NCBI GenBank assembly: GCA_965199595.1 | Contig: OZ241182.1 | Location: 1,116,001 to 1,180,000, forward strand | Length of the DNA stretch: 64,000 nt | Origin: JBBROS01 sp965199595 | Lineage (GTDB): Bacteria; Pseudomonadota; Alphaproteobacteria; Acetobacterales; Acetobacteraceae | Reading direction: 5' to 3' | Shown here: positions 8,677-17,329 of the stretch, in pieces | Layout of the letters: the number at the start of each line of letters is the position of its first letter | Numbering within the stretch: position 1 is the stretch's first letter | Notes under the pieces: model-generated | The model's database searches: none | What the model saw: only the letters and a program-made list of their open reading frames with translations | What the model was told of the DNA's origin: nothing | Position numbers and translations under genes: made by a program

Positions 8677-9870
8677 ATGCGGCTAGCTCTCTTGGCCATG
8701 ACCATGCTTGCCGGGTTCGCGGTGTTGCCGGCGCGGGCGCAGCTGCCTGATCCGTTGAAGATCGGCATCATCAACGACCAGTCCGGGCCGTTCGCCGACC
8801 AGTCCGGGCGCGGCAGCGTGGTGGCGGCGCAGCTGGCGGTGGAGGACTTCAAGGCCGAGGCGCCGGAGATCAACGTCGAGATCCTGTATGGCGACCATCA
8901 GAACAAGCCGGATGTGGGCAGCGCCATCGTGCGCGCCTGGGTGGACCGGGATGGCGTTGTGGCGGTGGCGGACGCCGTGAACTCCGCCGTGGGGCTGGCG
9001 GTGAACGACGTGCTGCGGGACCGGCACCGGACGTTCATTGCCAGCAACGTGGGGACGTCGGACCTGACGGGCAAGGCGTGTGCGCCGACCACGGTGCAGT
9101 GGACGTTCGACACCTGGTCCCTGGGCAATTCGGCGGCGCGGGCGTTGAAGGACAAGGGGCCGTTCTTCTTCATCGGGTTCGACTATGCGCTGGGCCAGGC
9201 GCTGGAGCGGGACACGACGGCGGTGTTGAAGGCGTTGGGCGGGACGGTGGCCGGGTCGGTGAAGCATCCGTTGGGGACGACGGATTTCTCCTCCTACCTG
9301 CTTCAGGCGCAGGCTTCGGGGGCGAAGGTGATCGCCTTTGCCTCGACGGGGACGGATTTCATCAACGGGGTGAAGCAGGCGGCGGAATTCGGGGTGAACC
9401 GCGGCGCCACGCTGACGGGGCTGTTCACGCAGATCGTGGATGTCGAGTCGCTTGGGTTGCAGGCGGCGCAGGGCTTGACGCTGACCGAGGCGTTCTACTG
9501 GGACCTGAACGACAACACGCGGGCGTTCACGCAGCGGTTTGCCGCCAGGATGCCGGGGCGGGTGCCGACGGAGAACCAGGCGGGGGTGTATTCCTCGGTG
9601 CTGGCGTATCTGCGGGCCGCGAAGGCCGCGAACAGCATCGTGGGCGAGACGGTGGTGGCGGCGATGCGGGCGGCGCCGATCCAGGACAAGCTGTTCGGGC
9701 CGGTGACGGTGCGGATCGACGGGCGGGCGGTGCATTCGATGCACGTGTTCCGCGTGAAGGCGCCGGGGGCCTCCAGGTCCCGCTGGGACCTGTATGAGCA
9801 TGTGGCCGAGATCCCGGCGGCCGAGGCGTTCCGGCCGCTGGATCAGGGGGGGTGTCCGCTGGTCAAGTAA
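8677..9870 (+). CDS. ABC transporter solute-binding protein, branched-chain amino acid/aromatic type
   Basis: The 397-residue protein starts with a Sec signal peptide (MRLALLAMTMLAGFAVLPARA, cut near residue 22). It continues with PLKIGIINDQSGPFADQSG, the hallmark of the LivK-type periplasmic binding family. Proteins of this group near aromatic degradation genes often bind aromatic acids such as 4-hydroxybenzoate. It follows pcaL by 69 nt on the same strand, so uptake of protocatechuate or a precursor is a sensible inference. No permease or ATPase genes are next to it. It is convergent with the PrpD-like gene, with only 5 nt between the stops. Confidence 0.85.
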   Translation: MRLALLAMTMLAGFAVLPARAQLPDPLKIGIINDQSGPFADQSGRGSVVAAQLAVEDFKAEAPEINVEILYGDHQNKPDVGSAIVRAWVDRDGVVAVADAVNSAVGLAVNDVLRDRHRTFIASNVGTSDLTGKACAPTTVQWTFDTWSLGNSAARALKDKGPFFFIGFDYALGQALERDTTAVLKALGGTVAGSVKHPLGTTDFSSYLLQAQASGAKVIAFASTGTDFINGVKQAAEFGVNRGATLTGLFTQIVDVESLGLQAAQGLTLTEAFYWDLNDNTRAFTQRFAARMPGRVPTENQAGVYSSVLAYLRAAKAANSIVGETVVAAMRAAPIQDKLFGPVTVRIDGRAVHSMHVFRVKAPGASRSRWDLYEHVAEIPAAEAFRPLDQGGCPLVK

Positions 9871-9875
9871 GCTGG

Positions 9876-11269
9876 TTAATCCGCGGCGGCCCGGGGCGTG
9901 TCCGCCGGGGCGGGGTGGTGCAGCAGGGTGGCGGCGTCGGCGAGCTGGTCCAGCCGCATGATGTCGTTGGCCAGGGCTTGCGATGGCCCGGCGCCCAGCA
10001 CCGCCTCGGTGAGGCCCGCGAACTTGGCGCGGAAGGTGGCGTCATCCGGGAAGTTCTCGGGTTCGCCGCGGGGATGATGACGGTGCGGGTGAAGCTCTGG
10101 CCGCGGGCGCGGAGGGTGAGGGTGCCGGACATGTTGGCGGGGAACTCGGCTTCCATGGCCGGGTCGTTCTCGCAGGTGATGCGGGGGAGCAGGGCGCGGA
10201 TGTCCGGGTCGTCGAGCAGGCGGTAGCTGTCCCAGTCCATGGTGCCGGTGGCCAGGGCGACGGCGATGACGAAGGGGCCGCTGAACTGGCCGTCCACGAT
10301 GTTGCGCGGGTTCGCCTTCTTGGCCGCGGGCTCCCCCACCAGCAGCAGCCCGGCGCGGGAGACGCCAAGGGTGGCGTGCTCGATCTCGTGCGGCTGCAGG
10401 TTCAGCTCCTGGCGGAGCTGCAGCGCGGCGTCGATGCCGGCATGGCCCCAGCGGCAGGACGGATAGGGTTTCACGCCGGTGGCCATGAGCTCGTAGACGG
10501 TGCCGAGGTTCTCGGTGACGCGGGCCGGGCTGGGGGCCGGTGCATAGGCGTTGAGGAAGCCGTGGCGACCCTCGATGGGCTCGGCGGCGCCCTTGAAGCC
10601 CTTTTGCGCGAGGGTGGCGGCGACCAGCCCGGCCATGCCGGCCCAGCCGACCTGGAAGCGCTTGGTCCAGGCGCCGTTGGCCAGGAACTGCAGGCTGCCG
10701 GCGCTCTGGCTGAGCGCGATGCCGAAGGCGGAGGCGGTGGCATCGGCGTCCAGGCGGAACACCCGGGCGGCGGCGGCGGCGGCGCCGAACACGCCGCAGG
10801 TGGCGCTGGGGTGGAAGCCGCGGTCGTAATGCGCGCCGGCCGGCAGGGCGAGGGCGAGGCGGAGGGCGACCTCGTAGCCCGCGACGATCGCGGTCAGCAC
10901 CTCGGCCCCCGAGGCGCCGGCCATTTCGGCCGCGGCGAGGGCGGCGGGGATGATGGGGGCGCCGGGATGGACGACGGCCTTGGCGTGGGTGTCGTCGAAA
11001 TCGAGCGAGTGGCCGAGGGTGGCGTTGACCAGGGCGGCCCCGGCGGGGGCGTATCCGGCGGCGTCGGCAAAGACGCGGGCGGTGCCTTGCGCCAGGCCCA
11101 GGGCGGCGACGGCCTGGAGCAGGGCGGGCGTGCTCTCCGCATCGTGGCGGGCGCGGACGGCGTTGCCGACGAGGTCCAGCACCAGCAGCCGGGTGCGCGC
11201 CACCACGGCGGGGGGGAGGGCCGCGAAGGTGCTGCCGGCGACGAAGCGGGCGAGTCCGGTGGTGATCAT
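9876..11269 (-). pseudogene. MmgE/PrpD family protein, broken by a 1-nt frameshift
   Basis: The first ~400 codons read as a normal MmgE/PrpD protein (2-methylcitrate dehydratase-like fold), with NATLGHSLDFDDTHAKAVVHPGA and KPYPSCRWGHAGIDAA motifs. After TVIIP the frame is lost: restoring one C in the C-run (G-run on the + strand, 10070-10073) gives the continuation RGEPENFPDDATFRAKFAGL and a family-like C-terminus ending at 9876. Without the correction the product runs 468 residues to 9863 with an unrelated tail. The start overlaps the molybdenum hydroxylase stop as ATGA. It is either a recent pseudogene or a homopolymer sequencing error. Confidence 0.85.
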
Positions 11270-13569
11270 GGCAGCGGCATCCCTGTTTGGGTTGTTGGCC
11301 AGGCTTGGTGCTGGCAGGCGCGCCAGACGCGCTCGGGGGTGGCGGGCATGTCGATATGCGCGACGCCGATGGCATCGGCGAGGGCGTTCATGATGGTTTG
11401 CGGGGCGCCGATGGCACCGGCCTGGCCGGCGCCTTTCGCGCCCAGCGGGTTGCGGGTGGTGGGGTGTTCGTTGAACCGCACCTCCAGCCCGGGGAGGTCC
11501 GTGGCGCGGGGGATGGTGTAGTCGGAGAAGGAGGCGCTGAGCAGCTGGCCGGTCTCGGGGTCGTAGTGGATGGACTCCAGGAGGGCTTGGCCGATGCCTT
11601 GCGCCAGGCCGCCCTGGACCTGGCCCTCGGTGAGGAGGGGGTTCACCAGGGTGCCGTAGTCATCGACCGCGATGTAGCGCCGCAGGGTGACGGCGCCGGT
11701 TTCGGGGTCGACCTCCAGCTCCGCGGCGTGGCAGCCGTTGGGGAAGACGAACTGGTCGTTGGGGTTGTGGGCTTCTGCGTCCAGCGTGCCTGGCGGCAGG
11801 GTCTGGATCATGGTTGCGAGATCGAGGCTGGCGCCTTCGGGGGTGGTGAAGCGGCCGGGGGACCAGGTGATGCGGGCCGGGTCGGTTTGCAGGAGGCGGG
11901 CGGCTTCGGTGTGGGCCTTGGCGCGGGCGGCCTCGATGGCCAGGACCAGGGCGGTGCCGGCCATGGGGATGGAGCGGGCGCCGCCGTGGCCGCCGCCGCG
12001 GGCGACCTGGTCGGTGTCGGCCTGCACCAGGTGGAAGGCGGTGAGCGGCAGGCCGAGGCGGGTGGCGGCGATCTGGGTGAAGCTGGTTTCGAGGCCCTGG
12101 CCGTTGGACTGGCTGCCGATCACCAGGTCGACCCGGCCGTTGGGGTGGAAGCGGATGGCGCCGTCCTCGGTCGGCTGGCCGCGGGAGGTTTCGAGGAAGC
12201 AGGCGAGGCCGAGGCCGAGGCGGCGGCCGCGCCGGGCCGCGGCGGCACGGCGGGCGGGGAAGCCGGCGTGGTCGATGGCGGCGAGGGCCGTGTTCAGGTT
12301 CTGCGGGAACTGCCCGGTGTCGATGGTGATGCCCAGGGCGCTGGCATAGGGGAAGCTGCGGATCAGGTTCTGCCGGCGCAGCTCGATGCGGTCGTGGCCG
12401 AGCTGGTGGGCTGCGGTGTCGATCAGGCGTTCGATGACGTAGTTGGCTTCGGGCTTGCCGGCGCCGCGATAGGCGTCGATCGGGGCCGTGTTGGTGAAGG
12501 CGCCGCGCACGTCCATGAACACGGCGGGAATGGCGTAGAGCCCGGCCATGGCGGTGGAGGGCGCGTTGGTCGAGGCGCCGGGACCGAGGGCGGAGACGTA
12601 GGCGCCGAGGTTGCCGATGGTTTCGACGCCAAGTGCCAGGAAGCGGCCAGCGGCATCGAGCGCCAGGCGGGCGGTGGTGCGGTTGTCGCGGCCATGGGCG
12701 CCGGTGGTGAAGTCCTCCGTGCGGGTGGCGATCCAGCGGACCGGGCGTTGCAGCCGGCGGGCGGCCCAGAGGAGGGCGACGTATTCCGGGTGGACGACGT
12801 TCTTGAGGCCGAAGCCGCCGCCGACGTCGGGGCAGAGGACGTGGATGTGAGCCGGGTCGAGATTGAAGCAGTGGGCCAGGTCACGCCGGATGCCGTGCAC
12901 GTCCTGTCCGCTGAGGGTGAGGCGGAGGCGGCCGGTGGCGTCGATCTCGGCGAGCAGACCGCGGGTTTCGAGCGGGGCGGCGACGACGCGGTTGTTGACG
13001 AGGTCGAGCGTTACGGTGTGGGCGGCGGTGGCGAAGGCGGCCTGCACGGCAGCCGGGTCACCGCGCTGGAAGCGGTAGGCGAGATTGCCCGGGGCCTGCG
13101 GCCAGATCTGCGGGGCGCCGGGGGACAGGGCCTGGTGGGGGTCGGTTGCGGCGGGGAGGGCTTCGTACTCGACCGATACGTGTTCGGCTGCGTCCTGTGC
13201 CGCGGCTGGGGAGTCGGCGAGGACCATGGCGACGGCCTCGCCAACGTGTCGCACCTGGTTCGCGGCCAGGGCGTGGCGGGGCGGCACGATCAGGGGGGCG
13301 AGGGAGGCGAGGGCCATGGCGCAGGGGACTGGTTTGATGCCATCCGCCAGCAGGTCCGTCGCGGTGAAGACGCCGTGGACGCCGGGGTGGGTGCGGGCCG
13401 CGGTGGTGTCGATGGTGCGGATCGCGGCGTTGGCATGGGGCGAGCGGATGAAGGCGGCGTGGAGCGGGCCGGGGGTGGGCATGTCGGCGATGTAGCGGGC
13501 CGTGCCACGCAGGAACCGGTTATCTTCGAGGCGCCGGAGCGAGCGGGGATCGGTGGTGTTGGGGTTCAC
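11266..13569 (-). CDS. Xanthine dehydrogenase family molybdopterin-binding subunit
   Basis: The 767-residue protein (from GTG at 13569) is the large Mo-cofactor subunit of the xanthine dehydrogenase/aldehyde oxidase family. It has the N-terminal a/b hammerhead domain (FLRGTARYIADMPTPG), QDVHGIRRDLAHCFN, GGGFGLKN and AYRGAGKPEANYVIERL. The C-terminal active-site loop reads GAKGAGQAGAIGAPQ, with Gln716 at the place where most relatives have the catalytic Glu. No FAD or 2Fe-2S subunit genes are adjacent. The GTG start is chosen because AAGGA lies 7 nt upstream, and an upstream TTG at 13584 lies within a hairpin stem. It is translationally coupled to the PrpD-like gene. Confidence 0.88.
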   Translation of the reverse strand: MNPNTTDPRSLRRLEDNRFLRGTARYIADMPTPGPLHAAFIRSPHANAAIRTIDTTAARTHPGVHGVFTATDLLADGIKPVPCAMALASLAPLIVPPRHALAANQVRHVGEAVAMVLADSPAAAQDAAEHVSVEYEALPAATDPHQALSPGAPQIWPQAPGNLAYRFQRGDPAAVQAAFATAAHTVTLDLVNNRVVAAPLETRGLLAEIDATGRLRLTLSGQDVHGIRRDLAHCFNLDPAHIHVLCPDVGGGFGLKNVVHPEYVALLWAARRLQRPVRWIATRTEDFTTGAHGRDNRTTARLALDAAGRFLALGVETIGNLGAYVSALGPGASTNAPSTAMAGLYAIPAVFMDVRGAFTNTAPIDAYRGAGKPEANYVIERLIDTAAHQLGHDRIELRRQNLIRSFPYASALGITIDTGQFPQNLNTALAAIDHAGFPARRAAAARRGRRLGLGLACFLETSRGQPTEDGAIRFHPNGRVDLVIGSQSNGQGLETSFTQIAATRLGLPLTAFHLVQADTDQVARGGGHGGARSIPMAGTALVLAIEAARAKAHTEAARLLQTDPARITWSPGRFTTPEGASLDLATMIQTLPPGTLDAEAHNPNDQFVFPNGCHAAELEVDPETGAVTLRRYIAVDDYGTLVNPLLTEGQVQGGLAQGIGQALLESIHYDPETGQLLSASFSDYTIPRATDLPGLEVRFNEHPTTRNPLGAKGAGQAGAIGAPQTIMNALADAIGVAHIDMPATPERVWRACQHQAWPTTQTGMPLP

Positions 13570-13581
13570 TCCAGCTTCCTT

Positions 13582-13635
13582 CAATCCATCCCGACGGCTT
13601 GCGGGGGCAGGATGCGTGCCTGCCGGGATGGATTG
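13582..13635 (-). promoter_or_regulatory. Long hairpin in the leader of the molybdenum hydroxylase gene
   Basis: A perfect 12-bp inverted repeat (CAATCCATCCCG at 13582-13593, CGGGATGGATTG at 13624-13635) encloses a second 5-bp stem (13607-13611 with 13619-13623) stacked directly on it. On the minus strand it ends immediately before the AAGGAAG ribosome site of the downstream gene. There is no T tract, so it is not a standard terminator for the chemoreceptor gene that ends at 13659. It may be a leader structure or a protein-binding site. Confidence 0.5.
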
Positions 13636-13658
13636 TGGACTTTAGATCAAGATGGACG

Positions 13659-15347
13659 TCAAGCGGCCCGGACATCGCCCACGAAGCGGGAGACGGCGCC
13701 GCTCAGCTGCTCGGACTGGCGCGACAGCTCGGTTGCGGCGGAGAGGACCTGGTTCGCGGCCTGCTTGGTCTCGGTCGAGCCGTGGCTGACGGAGTTGATG
13801 TTGGCCGTCACCTGCTCCGTGGCGTGTGCGGTGTGCTGGATGGTGCGGGCGATCTCGCTGGTGGCGGAGTTCTGCTGCTCCACGGCGGAGGCGATGGCGG
13901 TGGCGATGGCGCTGATCTCCTGGATGGTGTTGCCGATGCCGCGGATGGCCGTCACCGCCTGCCCGGTTGCTGACTGGATCTGGCTGATCTGGACGCCGAT
14001 CTCCTCCGTGGCCTTGGAGGTCTGCTGGGCGAGGGACTTCACCTCGGAGGCGACCACGGCGAAGCCCTTGCCGGCGTCACCGGCGCGGGCCGCCTCGATG
14101 GTGGCGTTGAGGGCGAGCAGGTTGGTCTGTCCGGCGATGTTGGTGATGAGCTGGACCACGTTGCCGATCCGCTCGGCGCCTTCGGCCAGCTCCTGCACCG
14201 TGGAGTCGGTGCGCCTTGCATCGGCGACGGCGCGGTCGGCCACCGTGGTGGCTTGCGTCACCTGCCGGGTGATCTCGTGGATGGAGGCGGTGAGCTGCTC
14301 CGCGGCGGCGGCGACGGTGTGCACGCCGCCATTCGCCTGCTCCGCCGCGCCGACGACGGTGCCGGCGTAGTCATGCGTTTCCGTGGCGGTGACGCTCATG
14401 GAGCGGGCTGTCGCCTCCATCTGGGTCGAGGCGGCGGACAGCATGCCGACCATCTCGCCGACCCGGCCCTCGAACCCCCGCGCCAGGCTTTCCAGGTGGG
14501 TGGCGCGGACCTCCCGGGCCTCGGTGGCGGCGCGGCTCTCGGCGGTCAGGCTTTCGGCTGCCGCCATGCTCTCCTTGAACACGCGCACCGCGGCGGACAT
14601 GCCGCCGATCTCATCGCCGCGGCCGGCACCGGGGATCTCCACAGCCAGGTCGTGCCCGGCCAGGCGCTGCATCGCTGCGGTCATGCCGATGATCGGGCTG
14701 GAGATGCCGCGGATCAGCGCGACGGCCATGAGGACGCACGTGGCCAGCGACAGTCCGATCAGCCCGATGATCCAGGCGTGGGTGGACTTCCCGAGGGCTG
14801 CGGCCTCGTGGGCGACCTGCTGCCCGCTGGTGGCCTGGAACGAACGGTCCGCCATGATCGCGTTGCGCAGCGGTGCCAGGGCCTCGGCGGCCCTGCCGAA
14901 CAGGATATCCGCCGCCTGAGCGGTTTCCCCGGCCTGAACCAGGATGACCATCTGCTCACTCAGCTGGCGGTAGACGTTCCAGGTCGTCTTCATGGTGTTG
15001 GCCAGCTCGGTCTCCTTGCCGGGCGAGATCAGGGGTTCGTAACGCTTCAAGGCATCGGCCACGGCGACGTGGCTTTCCCGGGTCAGGGTGAGGGCGCGGT
15101 CGCGGCGCGCCGGCGGCTGCAGGATCATCTGGGTTTCACGGGCCCGCAGCTTCTCGAACTCGCCGACGACATTGCCCAGGACGTCCGCGCTGGGGAGCCA
15201 GTTGCCGGAAAGCTCTGCGATCTGGACGTTCAGCTGGTTCAGGCGCAGCATGGACAGGCCACCCAGCCCGGCGGTGCAGAGCAGGATCAGGCTGAAGGCC
15301 ATCACGATCTTGCTGCGGATCTTCACGCGATTGAAGGGGTTAATCAT
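13659..15347 (-). CDS. Methyl-accepting chemotaxis protein
   Basis: The 562-residue chemoreceptor has a first membrane helix at about residues 14-34 (IVMAFSLILLCTAGLGGLSML) and a helical periplasmic domain of the 4HB_MCP type. A second membrane helix follows near 190-215 (WIIGLIGLSLATCVLMAVAL), then HAMP and a cytoplasmic signalling domain. The signalling hairpin tip reads TNLLALNATIEAARAGDAG-KGFAVVASEVKSLA, which contacts CheA and CheW. It lacks an obvious C-terminal CheR pentapeptide. ATG at 15347 is chosen over GTG at 15353 because GGAG lies 5 nt upstream of it. No other chemotaxis genes are nearby, so it is an orphan receptor with unknown ligand. Confidence 0.9.
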   Translation of the reverse strand: MINPFNRVKIRSKIVMAFSLILLCTAGLGGLSMLRLNQLNVQIAELSGNWLPSADVLGNVVGEFEKLRARETQMILQPPARRDRALTLTRESHVAVADALKRYEPLISPGKETELANTMKTTWNVYRQLSEQMVILVQAGETAQAADILFGRAAEALAPLRNAIMADRSFQATSGQQVAHEAAALGKSTHAWIIGLIGLSLATCVLMAVALIRGISSPIIGMTAAMQRLAGHDLAVEIPGAGRGDEIGGMSAAVRVFKESMAAAESLTAESRAATEAREVRATHLESLARGFEGRVGEMVGMLSAASTQMEATARSMSVTATETHDYAGTVVGAAEQANGGVHTVAAAAEQLTASIHEITRQVTQATTVADRAVADARRTDSTVQELAEGAERIGNVVQLITNIAGQTNLLALNATIEAARAGDAGKGFAVVASEVKSLAQQTSKATEEIGVQISQIQSATGQAVTAIRGIGNTIQEISAIATAIASAVEQQNSATSEIARTIQHTAHATEQVTANINSVSHGSTETKQAANQVLSAATELSRQSEQLSGAVSRFVGDVRAA

Positions 15348-15419
15348 TGTCACTCCACCAGGCGGGTTGCCGTATCGGGTGGAGGATGGGCTGTAATGAC
15401 TACGAATTGATTAAGAGGT

Positions 15420-15458
15420 AAAAAGCTGGCCTGGCGCGACGGATGCGCAAGACCAGCC
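15420..15458 (-). terminator. Intrinsic terminator of the yeaQ-yidB operon
   Basis: On the minus strand a 13-bp stem (one wobble, one mismatch) formed by 15458-15446 and 15438-15426, with a 7-nt loop, is followed by five T. It sits 18 nt after the stop of the yidB-like gene and before the chemoreceptor gene, separating the two transcripts. Confidence 0.75.
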
Positions 15459-15475
15459 TGTCCAGCGGGCGCTGG

Positions 15476-15889
15476 TCAGCGCAACTCCACGCCGCCCTCG
15501 TCGAACGGGTTGCCATCGGTGCTGGGCGGGACCTGGCCGTTGGGCGTCATCTGGTTCACGGCATGGGGGATCAGGTTCGAGAGCTGCGACAGGAGATCAC
15601 CCGACGACATGCCGCTCTGCTGGGCCCACTGGTTGACCTGCTGATGGCCGAACACGTCGCCCAGGGCGCTCGGCGAGATCGGCTGGTTCGGGCCGTTGCT
15701 GACCCAGGAGTTCGCGGTCGCGCCGTGGCCGGCCTGCTGGAACTGCTGCAGCAGCCCGCCCAGGCCGCCGCCGGACCCGCCGGCGCTGCCGGCCGAGCCG
15801 CCCAGGATGGAGCCGAGGATGGACTGCAGCGGCGACGCGTTGCTGTTGCCGCCGAGGAGACCGCCGAGGATCGAGTCGAGGATGCCCAT
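15476..15889 (-). CDS. YidB family protein (DUF937)
   Basis: The 137-residue protein starts MGILDSILGGLLGG and has a Gly/Ser-rich linker, then NGPNQPISPSALGDVFGHQQ and a final LLSQLSNLIPHAVNQMTPNG. These are the marks of the YidB/DUF937 family. Its function is not established; members are small, often near stress membrane protein genes. It starts 1 nt after the stop of the GlsB/YeaQ-like gene and shares its operon and terminator. Confidence 0.85.
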   Translation of the reverse strand: MGILDSILGGLLGGNSNASPLQSILGSILGGSAGSAGGSGGGLGGLLQQFQQAGHGATANSWVSNGPNQPISPSALGDVFGHQQVNQWAQQSGMSSGDLLSQLSNLIPHAVNQMTPNGQVPPSTDGNPFDEGGVELR

Positions 15890-15890
15890 C

Positions 15891-16151
15891 TCAGTACGAA
15901 GCCCGGCGGCCGGTGATCATGTGGTAGATCACGAGCACGATGATGGCGCCGATCACGGCGACGAACATGCTGTAGAGGTTGAATCCGCTCACGCCCTGTG
16001 CGCCGAAGCGCTCGAACAGCCAGCCGCCGACGACGGCGCCGATGACGCCCAGGACCATGTCCATGATGAAGCCCTGGCCCTGCTTGTTGACGATCTTGCT
16101 GGCGATGAAGCCGGCGATCAGTCCGAAAATGATCCAACCTAAGATCGACAT
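15891..16151 (-). CDS. GlsB/YeaQ/YmgE family stress-response membrane protein
   Basis: The 86-residue protein has three hydrophobic segments rich in glycine: ILGWIIFGLIAGFIASKIV, then QGFIMDMVLGVIGAVVGGWL, then a C-terminal VAVIGAIIVLVIYHMI. This matches the transglycosylase-associated (YeaQ/YmgE) family of small inner-membrane proteins, often induced by stress or stationary phase. The ATG has a strong GGGAGG site 7 nt upstream, but that site is part of a hairpin (see 16159-16208). First gene of a two-gene operon with yidB. Confidence 0.88.
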   Translation of the reverse strand: MSILGWIIFGLIAGFIASKIVNKQGQGFIMDMVLGVIGAVVGGWLFERFGAQGVSGFNLYSMFVAVIGAIIVLVIYHMITGRRASY

Positions 16152-16158
16152 GATGAAA

Positions 16159-16208
16159 CCTCCCGAGACGGCGGCACCGGCCGCCTTGCGTGTTCAAAAC
16201 CTCGGGAG
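16159..16208 (-). promoter_or_regulatory. Leader hairpin covering the yeaQ-like ribosome-binding site
   Basis: CTCCCGAG (minus strand, 16208-16201) can pair perfectly with CTCGGGAG (16167-16160). The latter contains most of the GGGAGG ribosome site. A second stem, GGCGGC/GCCGCC with a 4-nt loop (16070s side: 16070 is not used; exact arms 16170-16175 and 16180-16185), lies inside. Such a fold would block translation until opened. It could be an RNA thermometer or a site for another regulator; this is inferred from the sequence alone. Confidence 0.5.
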
Positions 16209-16230
16209 ACCGGTTTAGTTCCGGGCCGGG

Positions 16231-17325
16231 TCAGACGTTGAAGCGGAACAGCAGCACGTCGCCGTCCTTGACCAGGTAGTCGCGGCCTTCGACGCGCATC
16301 CTGCCGGCTTCCTTGGCGCCGGCCTCGCCCTTCAGGGAGACGAAGTCGTCGTAGGCGATGGTCTCGCAGGCGATGAAGCCGCGTTCGAAGTCGTTGTGGA
16401 TGACCGCGGCGGCCTGGGGGGCCCTGGTGCCGGCGGTGATGGTCCAGGCGCGGGCCTCCTTCGGGCCCACGGTGAAGTAGGTGACGAGGCCGAGCAGGGC
16501 GTAGCCGGCGCGGATGACGCGGTCGAGGCCGCTATCGGCGAGGCCCAGGCCTTCCAGGAACTCGGTGCGGTCGGCTTCCGGCAACTGGCTGACCTCGGCC
16601 TCGATGGCGGCGCTGACCACCACCATGCCGGCGCCCTCGGCGCGGGCGCGGGCCGCGACCCGGGCGCTGAAGGCGTTGCCCTCGGCGGCGCTGGCCTCCT
16701 CGACGTTGCAGACGTAGAGCACGGGCTTGCTGGTCATCAGCTGCAGGCGCCTGGCGGCCTCGACGTCCGCGGGCGCGATCGCGGTGCGGGCGGCGCGGCC
16801 GGCCTGCAGGGCCCCGATGATCGGTTCCATGAGGGCGGCCTGGGCGGCGCTCTCGCGGTCCCCGCCGCGGGCCTTCTTCTGCAGGGCGGGGAGGCGGCGC
16901 TCCAGGCTGTCGAGGTCGGCGAGCATCAGTTCGGTCTCGACGATCTCGGCGTCACGCACCGGATCGATGCCGCCTTCGACGTGGGTGACGTCGGGATCCT
17001 CGAAGCAGCGGAGCACGTGGATGATGGCGTCCACCTCGCGGATGTTGGCGAGGAACTGGTTGCCAAGGCCCTCGCCCTTGGAGGCGCCGCGGACCAGGCC
17101 GGCGATGTCGACGAATTCGAGGCTGGTGGGGATGGTGGTCTTGGACCTGCCGATCTCGGTGAGTTTCACCAGGCGCGGGTCCGGCACGGCGACGCGGCCG
17201 ACATTGGGCTCGATGGTGCAGAAGGGGTAGTTTGCCGCCTGGGCCGCGGCGGTGGCGGTCAGCGCGTTGAACAGCGTGCTCTTGCCGACGTTCGGCAGGC
17301 CGACGATGCCGCAGTTGAAACCCAT
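16231..17325 (-). CDS. ychF: Redox-regulated ATPase YchF (Obg-family)
   Basis: The 364-residue protein has the P-loop GLPNVGKSTLFNAL at its N-terminus, FVDIAGLVRGASKGEGLGNQFL (G3 region) and a C-terminal TGS domain with RDYLVKDGDVLLFRFNV. The length matches YchF, a ribosome-associated ATPase of the Obg family that hydrolyses ATP rather than GTP. In many bacteria it lies next to pth, as here: the ATG follows the pth stop by 4 nt. Confidence 0.96.
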   Translation of the reverse strand: MGFNCGIVGLPNVGKSTLFNALTATAAAQAANYPFCTIEPNVGRVAVPDPRLVKLTEIGRSKTTIPTSLEFVDIAGLVRGASKGEGLGNQFLANIREVDAIIHVLRCFEDPDVTHVEGGIDPVRDAEIVETELMLADLDSLERRLPALQKKARGGDRESAAQAALMEPIIGALQAGRAARTAIAPADVEAARRLQLMTSKPVLYVCNVEEASAAEGNAFSARVAARARAEGAGMVVVSAAIEAEVSQLPEADRTEFLEGLGLADSGLDRVIRAGYALLGLVTYFTVGPKEARAWTITAGTRAPQAAAVIHNDFERGFIACETIAYDDFVSLKGEAGAKEAGRMRVEGRDYLVKDGDVLLFRFNV

Positions 17326-17329
17326 CTTC

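Noticed and set aside
11287..14370. A 1027-codon plus-strand frame covering the molybdenum hydroxylase and chemoreceptor genes
   Set aside because: It is antisense to two clearly recognisable genes and consists of Gly/Ala/Val/Asp-rich low-complexity translation.
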